DNA of 64,000 bases from the NCBI RefSeq assembly GCF_041378895.1, contig NZ_CP144212.1, positions 3,504,928 to 3,568,927 of the forward strand, written 5' to 3'. The position numbers and the translations under genes were made by a program. Under the pieces are notes generated by a model. The model worked only from the letters and a program-made list of their open reading frames with translations. It did not search any database and had not been told where the DNA came from. Below are positions 41,549 to 50,986 of this stretch, in pieces (within the stretch, counting starts at the first letter, position 1; each line of letters begins with the position of its first letter). The DNA comes from Dechloromonas sp. ZY10 (lineage in GTDB: Bacteria > Pseudomonadota > Gammaproteobacteria > Burkholderiales > Rhodocyclaceae).

Positions 41549-41602
41549 CCGGACGCGGAGTCGTCCGGACTTATACATACCCGTCGGAAGATCTCCGACG
41601 GG
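41549..41602 (-). terminator. Two hairpins between selA and the FCSD gene
   Basis: CCGGACG / TCGTCCGG (41549-41570) and CCCGTCGGA / TCCGACGGG (41580-41602) form two adjacent stems on the minus strand just past selA. Neither is followed by a long T-run, so they may be attenuators or part of the leader of the FCSD gene. Confidence 0.45.
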
Positions 41603-41648
41603 CCTGGGGAACGGCACAAGGCGGTACGCAGACCGCCGGCAAGGCCGC

Positions 41649-43046
41649 TTAAAACTGCAAATCGGCGAGCTGGGCGACGAAGCGGGCTTCGTCGCAGTGG
41701 TCCAGACAGCGCAGGTCGAGATGATACGCATCGTCGCGGATATAGCCGATCACCGGCTGCGGCAGGCGGCGGAACGCGGCTTCCACGGTCAACAGCGTTT
41801 TTCCCGGTTTTTTCGCGCTTGGGCGGATGACCAGCGCCGCCGACGGCAGGCGTTCGACCGGCAGCGCACCGCTGCCGATCTGGCTGCTGCAGGCTTCCAC
41901 ACTGACCGTCGCCAGAGCACCCAGCGCCGCTTGCACCGCCGGCTGCAGGCGGCCGCCGAGCGCCGCGATCTCCTCGGCCGGGCGGGTCAGCAGGCGCAGC
42001 GTCGGCAGGCGTTCAGCCAGCCGGTCCGGGTCGCGGTACAGGCGCAGCGTCGCTTCCAGCGCCGCCAGCGTGGTCTTGCCAACGCGCAGGGCGCGCTTCA
42101 ACGGGTTTTTCTTGATCTTCGCGATCAAGTCCTTGCGTCCGACGATCAGCCCGGCCTGCGGCCCGCCGAGCAGCTTGTCGCCGGAGAAGGTGACGATGTC
42201 CGCCCCCGCTGCCAGCGCCTGCTGCGGCGTCGGCTCGGCCGGCAGGCCACGGGCGGCGAAGTCGCACAGCGTGCCGCTGCCGAGATCGACGACAAAAGGC
42301 AGGCCGGCGGCGTGCGCGATCCCGGCAATCGCCTTTTCCTCAACCGCTTTGGTAAAACCAACCACCGCGTAATTGCTGGTATGCACCTTCATCAGCAGTG
42401 CGGTCTTCGGGCCAATCGCTTCGGCGTAGTCCTTGTCGTGGGTGCGGTTGGTGGTGCCGATCTCGACCAGCTTGACCTGCGCCCGACGCATCACGTCAGG
42501 CACGCGGAAGGCGCCGCCGATCTCGACCAGTTCGCCGCGCGAGACCACTGCCTCCTTGCCCTGAGCCAGCGCATTCAGCGTCAGCAGCACGGCGGCAGCG
42601 TTGTTATTGACGATGGTCGCAGCGATGTTCGGATCGCCGTCGGCGATCAGCTCGGCGAGCAGGCCGGAAACCAGATCGTCGCGGTCGCCGCGACCTCCGG
42701 TTTCCAGGTCGTATTCGAGCGCACAAGGCGCCCGCGCCGCCGCGACCATTGCCGCAATCGCCTCTTCGGCCAGCAGTGCGCGGCCGAGATTGGTGTGCAG
42801 CACAGTGCCGGTGAGGTTGAACACCGGGCGCAGATTGGCCCGACCGAGCTCGTCGGCACGGCGACGGATCGCGGCAAGCAGAGCCGCCTCCTCGGGCAGC
42901 GGCAAGCCGTGCTTGAGCCCTTCGCGGGCAGCGGCGAGTTCGGCGCGGACGCAGCCGGTCACCAGTTGCCGGCCGTGCACGTCGATCAGCTCGGAAAGTT
43001 GGCCGAGCACACGGTCGACCGCAGGAAGATGTCTTTTTTGATTCAT
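41649..43046 (-). CDS. selA: L-seryl-tRNA(Sec) selenium transferase
   Basis: 465 residues, standard for SelA. PLP-dependent: [17 protein letters not shown] near the N-terminus, [31 protein letters not shown], and the PLP lysine in [20 protein letters not shown]. It converts Ser-tRNA(Sec) to Sec-tRNA(Sec) using selenophosphate; SelD is not in the window. ATG at 43046 is preferred to the GTG three codons earlier. It follows fdhE by 66 nt in the fdn cluster. Confidence 0.94.
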   Translation of the reverse strand: MNQKRHLPAVDRVLGQLSELIDVHGRQLVTGCVRAELAAAREGLKHGLPLPEEAALLAAIRRRADELGRANLRPVFNLTGTVLHTNLGRALLAEEAIAAMVAAARAPCALEYDLETGGRGDRDDLVSGLLAELIADGDPNIAATIVNNNAAAVLLTLNALAQGKEAVVSRGELVEIGGAFRVPDVMRRAQVKLVEIGTTNRTHDKDYAEAIGPKTALLMKVHTSNYAVVGFTKAVEEKAIAGIAHAAGLPFVVDLGSGTLCDFAARGLPAEPTPQQALAAGADIVTFSGDKLLGGPQAGLIVGRKDLIAKIKKNPLKRALRVGKTTLAALEATLRLYRDPDRLAERLPTLRLLTRPAEEIAALGGRLQPAVQAALGALATVSVEACSSQIGSGALPVERLPSAALVIRPSAKKPGKTLLTVEAAFRRLPQPVIGYIRDDAYHLDLRCLDHCDEARFVAQLADLQF

Positions 43047-43112
43047 GGAATTCACCCGGACCGGGCAGAAAACAGGAGGGAAGCAGGAGAAAAACAGCAG
43101 AGAAAAGGAAGC

Positions 43113-44039
43113 TCAGCCCTGGTGGGCGCCAATCAACAACAGGTTGGGACCAGCCCGCTGATAGCCGGCCTCGTCGAGCAGCACGTCGAGCGCCAGCGTC
43201 GCCAGATCATCGGCCACCGGATCGACCAGCGGGTCTTTTTCCTGATAGACGATTTTCAGGTAGCTCTTGCAGCTATCGCAGGTTTCGCCGCGCACCGCCT
43301 GGACTTTCGGGTCATTGCTGCCGCCCAGCTCCTGCAATGCGACCTCCTTGTCGCTGTCGCAACTGGTGCATACCGCGCGCGGCACATTCCATTCGCTGTT
43401 GCACAGACTGCAATGCAGATAGCGCAGGTTGTTGATCGCGCTGCCGAGGCGCACCACGCTGGCGACCGCCGGACTGCCGCAGCAGGGGCAGACGTTGTGG
43501 TAGTCGAGTTTCTGTACCGAGGCGGTATCGAGCAGGCTGGCCAGCCGGGTGTATACCACCTGCAAGGCAGCAGCGACGAAGGGCAGCTGGGCCGCATCGG
43601 CGACGCTCGGCTCGCCGCTCAGCAATTGCTCGGCGAGCGCCTCCAGACGCTCGTCATCGGTGGCTTGCAAGGCAGCCAGCGCCTGCGCCACATTGCTGGG
43701 CGGCAGAGGCGTGATCGTGGCCAGTTCGCCGACCAGCTGGCGCAGCACGGCCCGCCATTCGGCCGGGCGGATACCAGGATCGAGCGGCGGCATCGCATGT
43801 TCGCGGGCCAGGGCCAATTGCTCGGGTGTCGGCAAAACCACGGTCGACGCCAGCGGCAGCGCATTTTGCTGCGCCCGGCTCAACTGCCCGAGAAAAGCCA
43901 GCCAGTCACCGAGGCTGCTGCCTTCGGCCAGACTGGCAAAACGTGCGGCCCGGTCGGCAAACAAAGTGCTGGTCACCGGCAACAGGATGGACGCGGCCTC
44001 TTCGCTCGGCGCCTGGAAATTGATGGGTTGAGCTTGCAT
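43113..44039 (-). CDS. fdhE: Formate dehydrogenase maturation factor FdhE
   Basis: 308 residues. After a helical N-terminal half, the rubredoxin-like C-terminal half carries four CxxC pairs: NVCPCCGSPAVAS, LHCSLCNSEWNV, AVCTSCDSDKEV and ETCDSCKSYLK. FdhE binds formate dehydrogenases during assembly. It is encoded between the fdn structural genes and selA. Confidence 0.93.
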   Translation of the reverse strand: MQAQPINFQAPSEEAASILLPVTSTLFADRAARFASLAEGSSLGDWLAFLGQLSRAQQNALPLASTVVLPTPEQLALAREHAMPPLDPGIRPAEWRAVLRQLVGELATITPLPPSNVAQALAALQATDDERLEALAEQLLSGEPSVADAAQLPFVAAALQVVYTRLASLLDTASVQKLDYHNVCPCCGSPAVASVVRLGSAINNLRYLHCSLCNSEWNVPRAVCTSCDSDKEVALQELGGSNDPKVQAVRGETCDSCKSYLKIVYQEKDPLVDPVADDLATLALDVLLDEAGYQRAGPNLLLIGAHQG

Positions 44040-44067
44040 GGGATTCTTGGTTAGAGGTGAGTTGCTC

Positions 44068-44103
44068 GTGCTCAGGGTGCGCTTGGAAGCACACCCTGAG
44101 CAC
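44068..44103 (-). other. Intercistronic hairpin between fdnI and fdhE
   Basis: A perfect 12-bp stem GTGCTCAGGGTG / CACCCTGAGCAC with a 12-base loop, without a T-run. It likely stabilises or partly ends the fdnGHI message, separating high enzyme expression from lower fdhE-selA expression. Confidence 0.6.
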
Positions 44104-44235
44104 CAGAAACTGGCGTTAAAAAATGGGGGCCACGGTCAGGACACCGCCCGGCCCCCCAAGCGCAAGGTAAATCAGTGTGGCCGGAGAAGGAAGCGGCGAC
44201 CGGACAAAAACACCAATCGCCACCGCCCTCGCCTT

Positions 44236-44856
44236 TTACTTGCCAGTCATCTGGCGATACCAGCCACGATGGTGCTGCTTGGCCCAGGCACGGGTCACCG
44301 TGCCGTACCACATGGCGCGGATGGTGCCCTTGACCCAGATCGCGGCATAGACGTGCACCATGATCAGGGCAATCATCACCGCACCGGCCGCAGCATGGAC
44401 GACGGCACCGAGGCGAACCAGGGTGATGTCGAAGCCGAACCAGGCGCGCCAGATGAACAGGCCGGAGACCGTCATCAGCAGCATGCACACGGCGAGCGCC
44501 CAGAACATGACTTTCTGGCCGCCGTTGTACTTGCCCTGTTCCGGCATGTCGTGGTCGTTGCCATCGACCATGTTCTTCGCCTTGGCCAGCCATTCCTTGT
44601 CCGCCGGGGTCATCTTGTTCAGATGCTTGAAGCGGATGTACAGCCCGAGGAAGGAGACCGCCATCAGCACCCCGAGGTAGGGGTGGATGATGCGGGCCCA
44701 GGTCGGGCCGCCGAACAGCTGGGTCAGCGGGAAGAAGGCCGGATGGAAGAAGGCCAGACCGGAGAGCGCGAGCAGAATGAAGCTGATGCCCACGACCCAG
44801 TGGTTGGCCCGTTCCTTGGGCTCGTAACGCTTGAGGTCTTTCGGATCGCGGATCAT
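44236..44856 (-). CDS. fdnI: Formate dehydrogenase cytochrome b556 subunit (gamma)
   Basis: 206 residues with four membrane helices and His ligands for two b-type hemes: [64 protein letters not shown] and [26 protein letters not shown]. It passes electrons from FdnH to quinone. It starts inside the end of fdnH (4-base overlap). Confidence 0.94.
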   Translation of the reverse strand: MIRDPKDLKRYEPKERANHWVVGISFILLALSGLAFFHPAFFPLTQLFGGPTWARIIHPYLGVLMAVSFLGLYIRFKHLNKMTPADKEWLAKAKNMVDGNDHDMPEQGKYNGGQKVMFWALAVCMLLMTVSGLFIWRAWFGFDITLVRLGAVVHAAAGAVMIALIMVHVYAAIWVKGTIRAMWYGTVTRAWAKQHHRGWYRQMTGK

Positions 44857-45749
44857 TTTGCTTCCTCCTTGTCTTCCGCCTCGATCTCGTTCTCGATCTC
44901 CTTCGAGACCTCGTTCGGACCCTTGGTCACGTAGTGGAACAGGCTGCCGAGCGCGACACCGGCCAGGGCCAGGGTAGCGAGCGGCTTGGTGAAGCCCTTC
45001 CACAGCGAGACCAGCGGGCTGATCGACGGATTGGCCGGCAGGCCGGCATACAGATCCGGCTTGTCGGCGTGGTGCAGCACGTACATCACGTGCGTGCCGC
45101 CAACGCCTTGCGGGTCGTACAGCCCCGCCTGCTCGTAGCCACGCTCCTTGAGGTCATCGACACGCTTGGCGGCGTAGTCCTTCATGTCCTCCTTGGAACC
45201 GAACTGGATCGCCCCGGTCGGGCAAGCCTTGGCACAGGCCGGAGCCTGGTTGACGGCCACACGGTCGGAACACAGCGAGCACTTGTAGGCCTTGCTGTCT
45301 TCCTTGGAGATGCGCGGGACGTTGAACGGACAGCCGGTAACGCAGTAGCCACAGCCGATGCAGTTTTCCTGATGAAAATCGACGATGCCGTTACTGTACT
45401 GGATGATCGCGCCGGGGGCCGGACAGGCCTTGAGGCAACCGGGGTCGGAACAGTGCATGCAGCCATCCTTGCGGATCAGCCATTCCAGCTTGTTGTTCTG
45501 TTCGACCTCGGTGTAGCGCATGACCGTCCACGACTTGGCCGACAGGTCCATCGGATTGTCGTACACCCCGTGGCAGTTGCCGACTTCGTCGCGGATGTCG
45601 TTCCACTCCGAACACGCCACCTGACAGGCCTTGCAGCCGATACAGGCGGATACGTCGATGAGCTTGGCGATCTCGACCGTCTGCCGCACTTGCGTGGACG
45701 GCGTGGTGGTCGCGGAGCGCTGTTTGATGTCTAGCGATTGCAGTGCCAT
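44853..45749 (-). CDS. fdnH: Formate dehydrogenase iron-sulfur subunit (beta)
   Basis: 298 residues with four 4Fe-4S motifs: [46 protein letters not shown] and CSLCSDRV...[15 protein letters not shown]-terminal membrane anchor helix ([18 protein letters not shown]) fixes it to the periplasmic side of the membrane, with an acidic tail. It transfers electrons from FdnG to FdnI. Confidence 0.95.
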   Translation of the reverse strand: MALQSLDIKQRSATTTPSTQVRQTVEIAKLIDVSACIGCKACQVACSEWNDIRDEVGNCHGVYDNPMDLSAKSWTVMRYTEVEQNNKLEWLIRKDGCMHCSDPGCLKACPAPGAIIQYSNGIVDFHQENCIGCGYCVTGCPFNVPRISKEDSKAYKCSLCSDRVAVNQAPACAKACPTGAIQFGSKEDMKDYAAKRVDDLKERGYEQAGLYDPQGVGGTHVMYVLHHADKPDLYAGLPANPSISPLVSLWKGFTKPLATLALAGVALGSLFHYVTKGPNEVSKEIENEIEAEDKEEAK

Positions 45750-45761
45750 ATCAGCTCTCCT

Positions 45762-48700
45762 TTATGCCTTCTCGATGTTAACCAGGAACGCCTTGTATTC
45801 CGGCGTCTGCGTATTGGCGTCACCCACGAACGGGGTCAGGGTATTGGTGATGAAGCCAGGCTTCGTCGCCCCCTTGAAACCGTAGTGGATCGGGATGCCG
45901 ATGGTGTGCACCTTCTTGCCATCGACATCCAGCGCCTTGATGCGCTTGGTCACCACCGCCACCGCCTTGATGAAGCCACGGTTGGAGCGGATCTTGACGC
46001 GGTCGCCCACGGCAATGCCTTTCTCCTTGGCCAGCTCCTCGCCGATTTCAACAAACTGTTCCGGCTGCATGATCGCGTTGATCTTGCTCTGCTTGGTCCA
46101 GTAGTGGAAATGCTCGGTCAGACGGTAGGTCGTCGCTACGTACGGGAAGTCCTTGGCCGTGCCGAACGCCTCCATGTCGCCCTTGTACACGCGAGCGGCC
46201 GGATTGGACTTGGCCTTCGGGTTCTTCGGGTGCATCGGATTGGTATCGAGCGGGCTTTCGAACGGCTCGTAGTGCTCGGGGAACGGACCTTCGTTCATCA
46301 GGCCGAGGCTGAACAGACGTCCGACGCCTTCGCCGGTCATGATGAAGGGCATGACGTTCTGGTCAGGCGCGGCGTCCGGACGCATGTCGGGCACGTCGTT
46401 GCCGCCCCACTTGTCGCCCAGCCACTTGATGACAGCCCGCTTCGGATCCCACGGCTTGCCGGAGAGATCGCAGGAAGCGCGGTTGTACAGGATGCGGCGG
46501 TTGACCGGCCAGGCGAAGCCCCAGTTCAGCGTCTGGCCGAGGCCGGACGGATCGCTGTTGTCGCGGCGCGCCGAGTTGTTGCCGGCCTGCGACCAGACCC
46601 CGCAGTAGATCCAGTTGCCGCAGGTGGTCGAACCGTCATCGCGCAGCATAGCAAAGCTCGGCAGCTGATCGCCGGCCTTGACCAGGACCTTGGTCGGATC
46701 CTTCGGGTCGAGCACGTCGGCCAGCGCCTTGCCGTTGAACTCCATCATCAGTTCTTCCGGCGACGGCTTGTTCGGGATGCGATAGGACCAGGTCAGCTTC
46801 TGGATCGGCTCCGCGTAGGCGCCGCCGTCCTTGGCGTACATCTCCTTCAGCTTCAGGAACAGCGAGGCCATGATCTCGGTGTCGTCCTTGGCATCGCCCG
46901 GACCTTCCGCCGATTTCCAGCGCCACTGGATGACGCGGCCGGAGTTGGTGAAGCTGCCGGAGGTTTCGGCAAACAGCGTGGTCGGCAAGCGGAAGACTTC
47001 GGTCTGGATCTCGGCCGGCTTGACGTCGTTGAACTCGCCGTGCGGTTTCCAGAATTCCGAGGTGTCGGTGGCCAGCGGGTCCATCACCACCATCCACTTC
47101 AGCTTGGCCAGCGCATCGCCCACTTTTTTCTTGTTGGCGACGGAAGCCAGCGGGTTGAAACCCTGGCAGAGGAAACCGTTGATCTTGCCCTGATACATCT
47201 GGTCGAAGATTTGCAGCACATCGGATGCCCCAGCCAGCTTCGGCATGAAGTCGTAGGCAAAGCCGTTGTCCTTGTTCGCGGCATCGCCCCACCAGGCCTT
47301 GTGCAGGCTGACATACCACTTCGAGAGATTCTGGCCGAAGTTCATCTGGCCCGGACGCAGGAGCTTCGGCGTCTTTTTCTCGAGGAAGGTTTTCAGATCC
47401 GGCTCAGCATCCGACGGCGCGGCCAGATAACCCGGCAGGTTCTGGGCGTAGAGCGCGAAATCGGTGATCCCCTGAACGTTGGCGTGACCGCGCAGCGCGT
47501 TGATGCCGCCCCCGGCCATGCCCATGTTGCCGAGCAGCAGCTGGATGATCGCCATGCAGCGGATGTTCTGGGAGCCGACCGAGTGCTCGGTCCAGCCCAG
47601 CGCATACAGGTTGGTCATCGTCTTGTTCGGCGCGGCGGTCTCGGCGATGTATTCGCAGACCTTCAGGAAGGCTTCCTTCTTGGTGCCACACACCTGCTCG
47701 ACCACATCCGGCGTATACCGGCTGTAGTGTTTCTTCAGCAACTGGAAGGCGCAGCGCGGGTCTTGCAGGGTGTCATCGACCTTGACGAAGCCGTCGGCGC
47801 CCATCTGGTAGCTCCAGGTGGATTTGTCGTAGCTGCGTTTTTCGTCGTTGTAACCCGAGAAGATGCCGTCTTCGAACGTGAAGCCGTCATTCACGAGGAA
47901 GGACGCGTTGGTATACGCCTTCACATAGTCGTGATGAATCTTGTCGTTGGACAACAGGTAATTGATGACGCCGCCCAGGAAGGCGATGTCGGAGCCCGGA
48001 CGGATCGGCGCATAGAAATCGGAGACCGAGGCGGTACGGTTGAAGCGCGGGTCGACGACCACGAGCTTGGCCTTACGGTTCTTCTTGGCTTCGATCACCC
48101 ATTTGAAGCCGCACGGGTGCGCTTCGGCAGGGTTGCCGCCCATCACAAAAATCAAGTCAGCGTTCTTGATGTCCACCCAGTGGTTGGTCATCGAACCACG
48201 CCCAAAACTCGGAGCCAGACTGGCCACCGTGGGAGCGTGTCAAATGCGCGCCTGGGTATCGATCGAGGTCATGCCCAACGCGCGAATCGTCTTCACGGTC
48301 AGGTAGCCGGCCTCATTCGGTGCTGCTGATGATGCGAGGAAAGCGGTGCTGGTCCAGCGGTTGACGGTGACGCCATCCTTGTTCTGGGCCATGAAATTGG
48401 CGTCGCGGTCAGCCTTCATGTGCTTGGCGATGCGGTCGAAGGCTTCCATCCAGGAAATCTTCTTCCATTCGCTGCTACCTGGCTCGCGCACTTCCGGCCA
48501 CTTCAGGCGATTGGCGCTTTGCACCATGTCGCGCAGGCCGGCGCCCTTGGGGCAGAGCGTGCCACGGTTCACCGGATTGTCCGGATCACCTTCGATATGA
48601 ATGATTTCGCCCGGGGTGTTTTTGGACTTGTCACCCGTCGAATAGATAAGGACGCCGCACGATACCGAGCAATACGGACAAATGTTCCGGGTCTCGGTCG

Positions 48701-48827
48701 CGCGGGCCAGCTTGAAGGTGCGTACTTCCGCGAGGGCTGCAGTGGGCGAGAAGCCCATCGCCACGATGGACGATCCTGTCAGCCCGGCGGAGCAGACCTT
48801 GAAGAACTGCCGCCGATTCATGTTCAT
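45762..48827 (-). CDS. fdnG: Selenocysteine-containing formate dehydrogenase catalytic subunit (alpha)
   Basis: 1021 residues when the in-frame TGA at 48242-48240 is read as Sec196, the same Sec position as E. coli FdnG. A Tat signal (MNMNRRQFFKVCSAGLTG) exports the folded enzyme. The 4Fe-4S site is NICPYCSVSCGVLIYS. The Sec context is ARI-Sec-HAPTVASLAPSFGRGSMTNHW, followed by molybdopterin domains (GGNPAEAHPCGFKW, RGHANVQGITDF) and the C-terminal dinucleotide-binding barrel. It oxidises formate to CO2 in the periplasm. AGGAGG lies 8 nt upstream of the ATG. Transcription is probably from the sigma-54 promoter at 48875. Confidence 0.95.
48205..48242 (-). promoter_or_regulatory. SECIS-like hairpin after the Sec codon of fdnG
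   Basis: On the minus strand directly after TGA, CACGCTCCCACGGTGGCCAG... can fold with apical stem GCCA-GTC-TGGC, closely resembling the E. coli fdnG SECIS whose loop has GGUCUGC-like sequence. SelB would bind this hairpin. Confidence 0.7.
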
Positions 48828-48874
48828 TGAAATTTCCTCCTGAGTGCGACTTCCTGTCGCAACCGGGAACTAGC

Positions 48875-48889
48875 GCAATGAACATGCCA
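48875..48889 (-). promoter_or_regulatory. Sigma-54 (-24/-12) promoter for fdnGHI
   Basis: TGGCATGTTCATTGC on the minus strand matches TGGCACG-N4-TTGC with one mismatch and exact GG-N10-GC spacing. The start of transcription would be about 36 nt upstream of the fdnG ATG. Confidence 0.7.
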
Positions 48890-48945
48890 GCCCTGCCAAG
48901 CCATTGAACAATAGGCAATCGCTGGCGAATGGCGGCTTCAGTTTC

Positions 48946-48989
48946 GGGACATTTTGTCTCCGCTATGCAACAACGGGACAAAATGTCCC
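48946..48989. promoter_or_regulatory. Two GGGACA-N3-TGTCCC palindromes upstream of fdnG (likely enhancer sites)
   Basis: GGGACATTTTGTCTC (48946-48960) and GGGACAAAATGTCCC (48975-48989) are 15-bp palindromes with centres 29 bp apart, about 90 and 120 bp upstream of the sigma-54 start. That is the usual place for an enhancer-binding activator. The motif is not the FhlA or NtrC consensus that I know. Confidence 0.6.
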
Positions 48990-48991
48990 AC

Positions 48992-49013
48992 TTTTCACGG
49001 TCGACCGTGAAAA
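48992..49013. repeat. 22-bp perfect palindrome with the CGGTCGACCG core
   Basis: CACGGTCGACCGTG flanked by four T and four A residues forms a 22-bp palindrome. The octamer GGTCGACC recurs many times in the window, in intergenic sites at 54382, 56835 and 59443 and inside genes. Its role is unknown. Confidence 0.6.
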
Positions 49014-49023
49014 ACAGGAAAAA

Positions 49024-49341
49024 TCAGCGCCAGGCGTCGACCAGTTCGCCGACGGTGTGCGTCGCGACTTCGCTGCGCGCCACCAGCCAGGCCGCAATCG
49101 CTGCCCGATCGTCCTCGCTGACGTTGCCGGGTGCCGCCGTGCACAGGTAGCCAAAACCGAGCGTGCCGCCGTAAATCAGGCCACGCGGCTCGACCACTTC
49201 TTCGATGAAAGCCATCACCAGACGGTTAGCGGCCTGGTCGTCGATACCTTCGTGCAATGCGATTTCAAGATAGCAACCCAGTTCGCGAAAAGGACCGAGG
49301 TGCAGTTTTTTCTGCTGGCGCAGGTTATGGCGTTTGCCCAT
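49024..49341 (-). CDS. yggL: YggL-family protein (DUF469)
   Basis: 105 residues: MGKRHNLRQQKKLHLGPFRELGCYLEIAL, then FIEEVVEPRGLIYGGTLGFGYL and a C-terminal helix ending VGELVDAWR. This matches YggL, reported to associate with the 50S ribosome. It lies just downstream of the tmRNA terminator. Confidence 0.82.
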   Translation of the reverse strand: MGKRHNLRQQKKLHLGPFRELGCYLEIALHEGIDDQAANRLVMAFIEEVVEPRGLIYGGTLGFGYLCTAAPGNVSEDDRAAIAAWLVARSEVATHTVGELVDAWR

Positions 49342-49357
49342 GCTGAATTCTCCAAGT

Positions 49358-49387
49358 GAAAACGCCAGGACCGCGATGGTCCTGGCG
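49358..49387 (-). terminator. Terminator of tmRNA
   Basis: Stem CGCCAGGACC / GGTCCTGGCG with a five-base loop followed on the minus strand by TTTTC, 7 nt past the tmRNA CCA end. Confidence 0.85.
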
Positions 49388-49393
49388 CTGAAT

Positions 49394-49753
49394 TGGTGGA
49401 GCCGGGGGGGATCGAACCCCCGTCCGCAAGCACTCTACAGGCAGTTCTACATACTTAGTCCGGTCAACTGAATTTAGCCCTCACGCGCCGGCCGAACAGG
49501 CTCGCTTCAGGCGATCTGCTAAGTTTTCGTGATCCACCCCGCAGCACTGCGGATCCTTATCTGATGCAAGTGACGCTGCTACCGGTTGCCCGGTCTAACC
49601 CATCAGCAGGCTAGTGCAGCGCTCGCCGGTTTAGGCAGCGAGTGCGAACGATTCGTCGTTGGCGTTTATTGATTTCCAGCGGATTTACGAGGTAACTGGA
49701 CCTCGGTATGCCCTGTCCTGCTTTGCAACCCACGTCGAAGCCAGGTCGGCCCC
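49394..49753 (-). ncRNA. ssrA: Transfer-messenger RNA
   Basis: 360 nt. The 5' end GGGGCCGACCTGGCTTCGACG pairs with the 3' end ...CGGCTCCACCA, forming the alanyl-tRNA-like acceptor. The internal frame encodes the tag ANDESFALAA followed by TAA, close to the E. coli tag. It rescues stalled ribosomes with SmpB. A terminator follows. Confidence 0.96.
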
Positions 49754-49833
49754 TGTGATCTGCTACAGACGTTGTTAAGACGCCAGTGAAGCAAGAAAGT
49801 TCGGGCATTTTACCCGCTTTTTGCCGCAGCCGC

Positions 49834-50502
49834 TCATTCGTCGAGACGGAAGACCATGGGTACGATCACCGTGGCTTCGACCGCTTCGTCGCCGCGTCGC
49901 GCCGGCACGAAACGCCAGCGGCTGACCGCCTGCCGGGCAGCTTCGTCAAGACGCGGGAAATTGCTGCTTTTATCGACGTCGACCGTGAGCGCATGGCCGT
50001 CGGCAGCAACCCGCACGCGCAACAGTACCTTGCCCTCCTCGCCCAGACGCCGCGACAGGGGTGGATAAGCCGGGCGCGGGTTGTTCAGATAAGCCGCATC
50101 GAAACGGGCCGGTGTCGCAACCACGGCAGCAGCCGGACTGGGAGCCGCCGCCACGGCCGCAGGTGCTGGCGGCGCCGGCTGACTGACTACGGGCACGCTG
50201 AAACTGCTGGGCACAGCCGTTTCGCTAGCGACGGCCAGCACTTGCCGCTGCGGCCGGGGCGGCGTTTTGTCGCGCTTCACTTCCTTGGCGACCGGCTGGG
50301 GCGGCGGCGGCGCAAGGGGCGTCAGCGGCTTGGGCGGCTCGACCAGCTGCACGCGCAAAGGTGGCGGATCAAGTTTTTCGATCGCCTGCCGCAGCGGATA
50401 AAACAGCACCGCCGCATGCAAAGCCACGGCCAGGGCAAAAAAATGCCCGCTACGCCGCCATTCGGGCAGTTCAACGGGAGAGGCAAGGACCGCAGCGTTC
50501 AT
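49834..50502 (-). CDS. tonB: TonB energy-transducing protein
   Basis: 222 residues: an N-terminal membrane anchor (GHFFALAVALHAAVLFYPL with the His that contacts ExbBD), a Pro-rich span (PPKPLTPLAPPPPQPVAKE...), and the C-terminal TonB domain (NPRPAYPPLSRRLGEEGKVLLRVRVAADGHALTVDV...AARQAVSRWRFVPA). It is 4 nt after the thioredoxin-like gene and follows two TonB-dependent receptor genes, so it probably energises them. exbBD are not in the window. Confidence 0.92.
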   Translation of the reverse strand: MNAAVLASPVELPEWRRSGHFFALAVALHAAVLFYPLRQAIEKLDPPPLRVQLVEPPKPLTPLAPPPPQPVAKEVKRDKTPPRPQRQVLAVASETAVPSSFSVPVVSQPAPPAPAAVAAAPSPAAAVVATPARFDAAYLNNPRPAYPPLSRRLGEEGKVLLRVRVAADGHALTVDVDKSSNFPRLDEAARQAVSRWRFVPARRGDEAVEATVIVPMVFRLDE

Positions 50503-50506
50503 CCGG

Positions 50507-50986
50507 CTATTTTACATTCGCCGCCAGCCAGCGTTCGAGTTGCGCTGCCGGGATCAGCCCGGAGTAAGCCTCGCGCCGATGCTGGCCGTCGTAGAGATAG
50601 GTGCGTGGCAGTTCGCCGTACCAGCGGCGGTCGATCTGGAAGCGCAAGCGCTCCGGCTGCTCGTCGGCAAACACCCACTGTGCCTGGCGGCCCAGCCCGT
50701 AACCGGCTGCCAGCCGCGTCAGTTGTGCTGCCTCGGCCGGGGTGTCGGTGGCAACCAGCACCACGTCCAGCCCCGGGGTCCGCTTCAGCAACTGCCCCAA
50801 GGCCTTGAGTTCGGCCGGGCAGTGGGTACAGCTGGCCGACCACAGCGCGAGAATGAACGGCTTGCCGGCACGCTCGGCCTGGATTTGCTCCAGGCTGCCG
50901 CTGACGAAAGATCGCAACTCCGCCTGCGCGAGCGCCGGCAGCAATAACGCAAACAGCGCAAAAAACCGGGCCAAGCCGCGCTTCAT
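50507..50986 (-). CDS. Exported thioredoxin-like (TlpA/ResA-type) protein
   Basis: 159 residues with a signal peptide (MKRGLARFFALFALLLPALAQA) and a thioredoxin fold with active site ASCTHCPAELKAL (CTHC) and GELPRTYLYDG containing the cis-Pro. It would act on periplasmic disulfides or keep metal-binding cysteines reduced. It overlaps the beta-propeller gene by 4 bases, and that protein has a CECC motif that could be its substrate (inference). Confidence 0.85.
   Translation of the reverse strand: MKRGLARFFALFALLLPALAQAELRSFVSGSLEQIQAERAGKPFILALWSASCTHCPAELKALGQLLKRTPGLDVVLVATDTPAEAAQLTRLAAGYGLGRQAQWVFADEQPERLRFQIDRRWYGELPRTYLYDGQHRREAYSGLIPAAQLERWLAANVK

Noticed and set aside
48240..48242. 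In-frame TGA splitting the formate dehydrogenase gene as a nonsense mutation
   Set aside because: It lies at codon 196 in the conserved Sec context, is followed by a SECIS-like hairpin, and selA, selB and tRNA-Sec are in the same cluster.
45738..48329. An 863-codon plus-strand open frame opposite fdnG
   Set aside because: It is the antisense shadow of a GC-rich gene; its translation has no domain features, whereas the minus strand gives a full FdnG.
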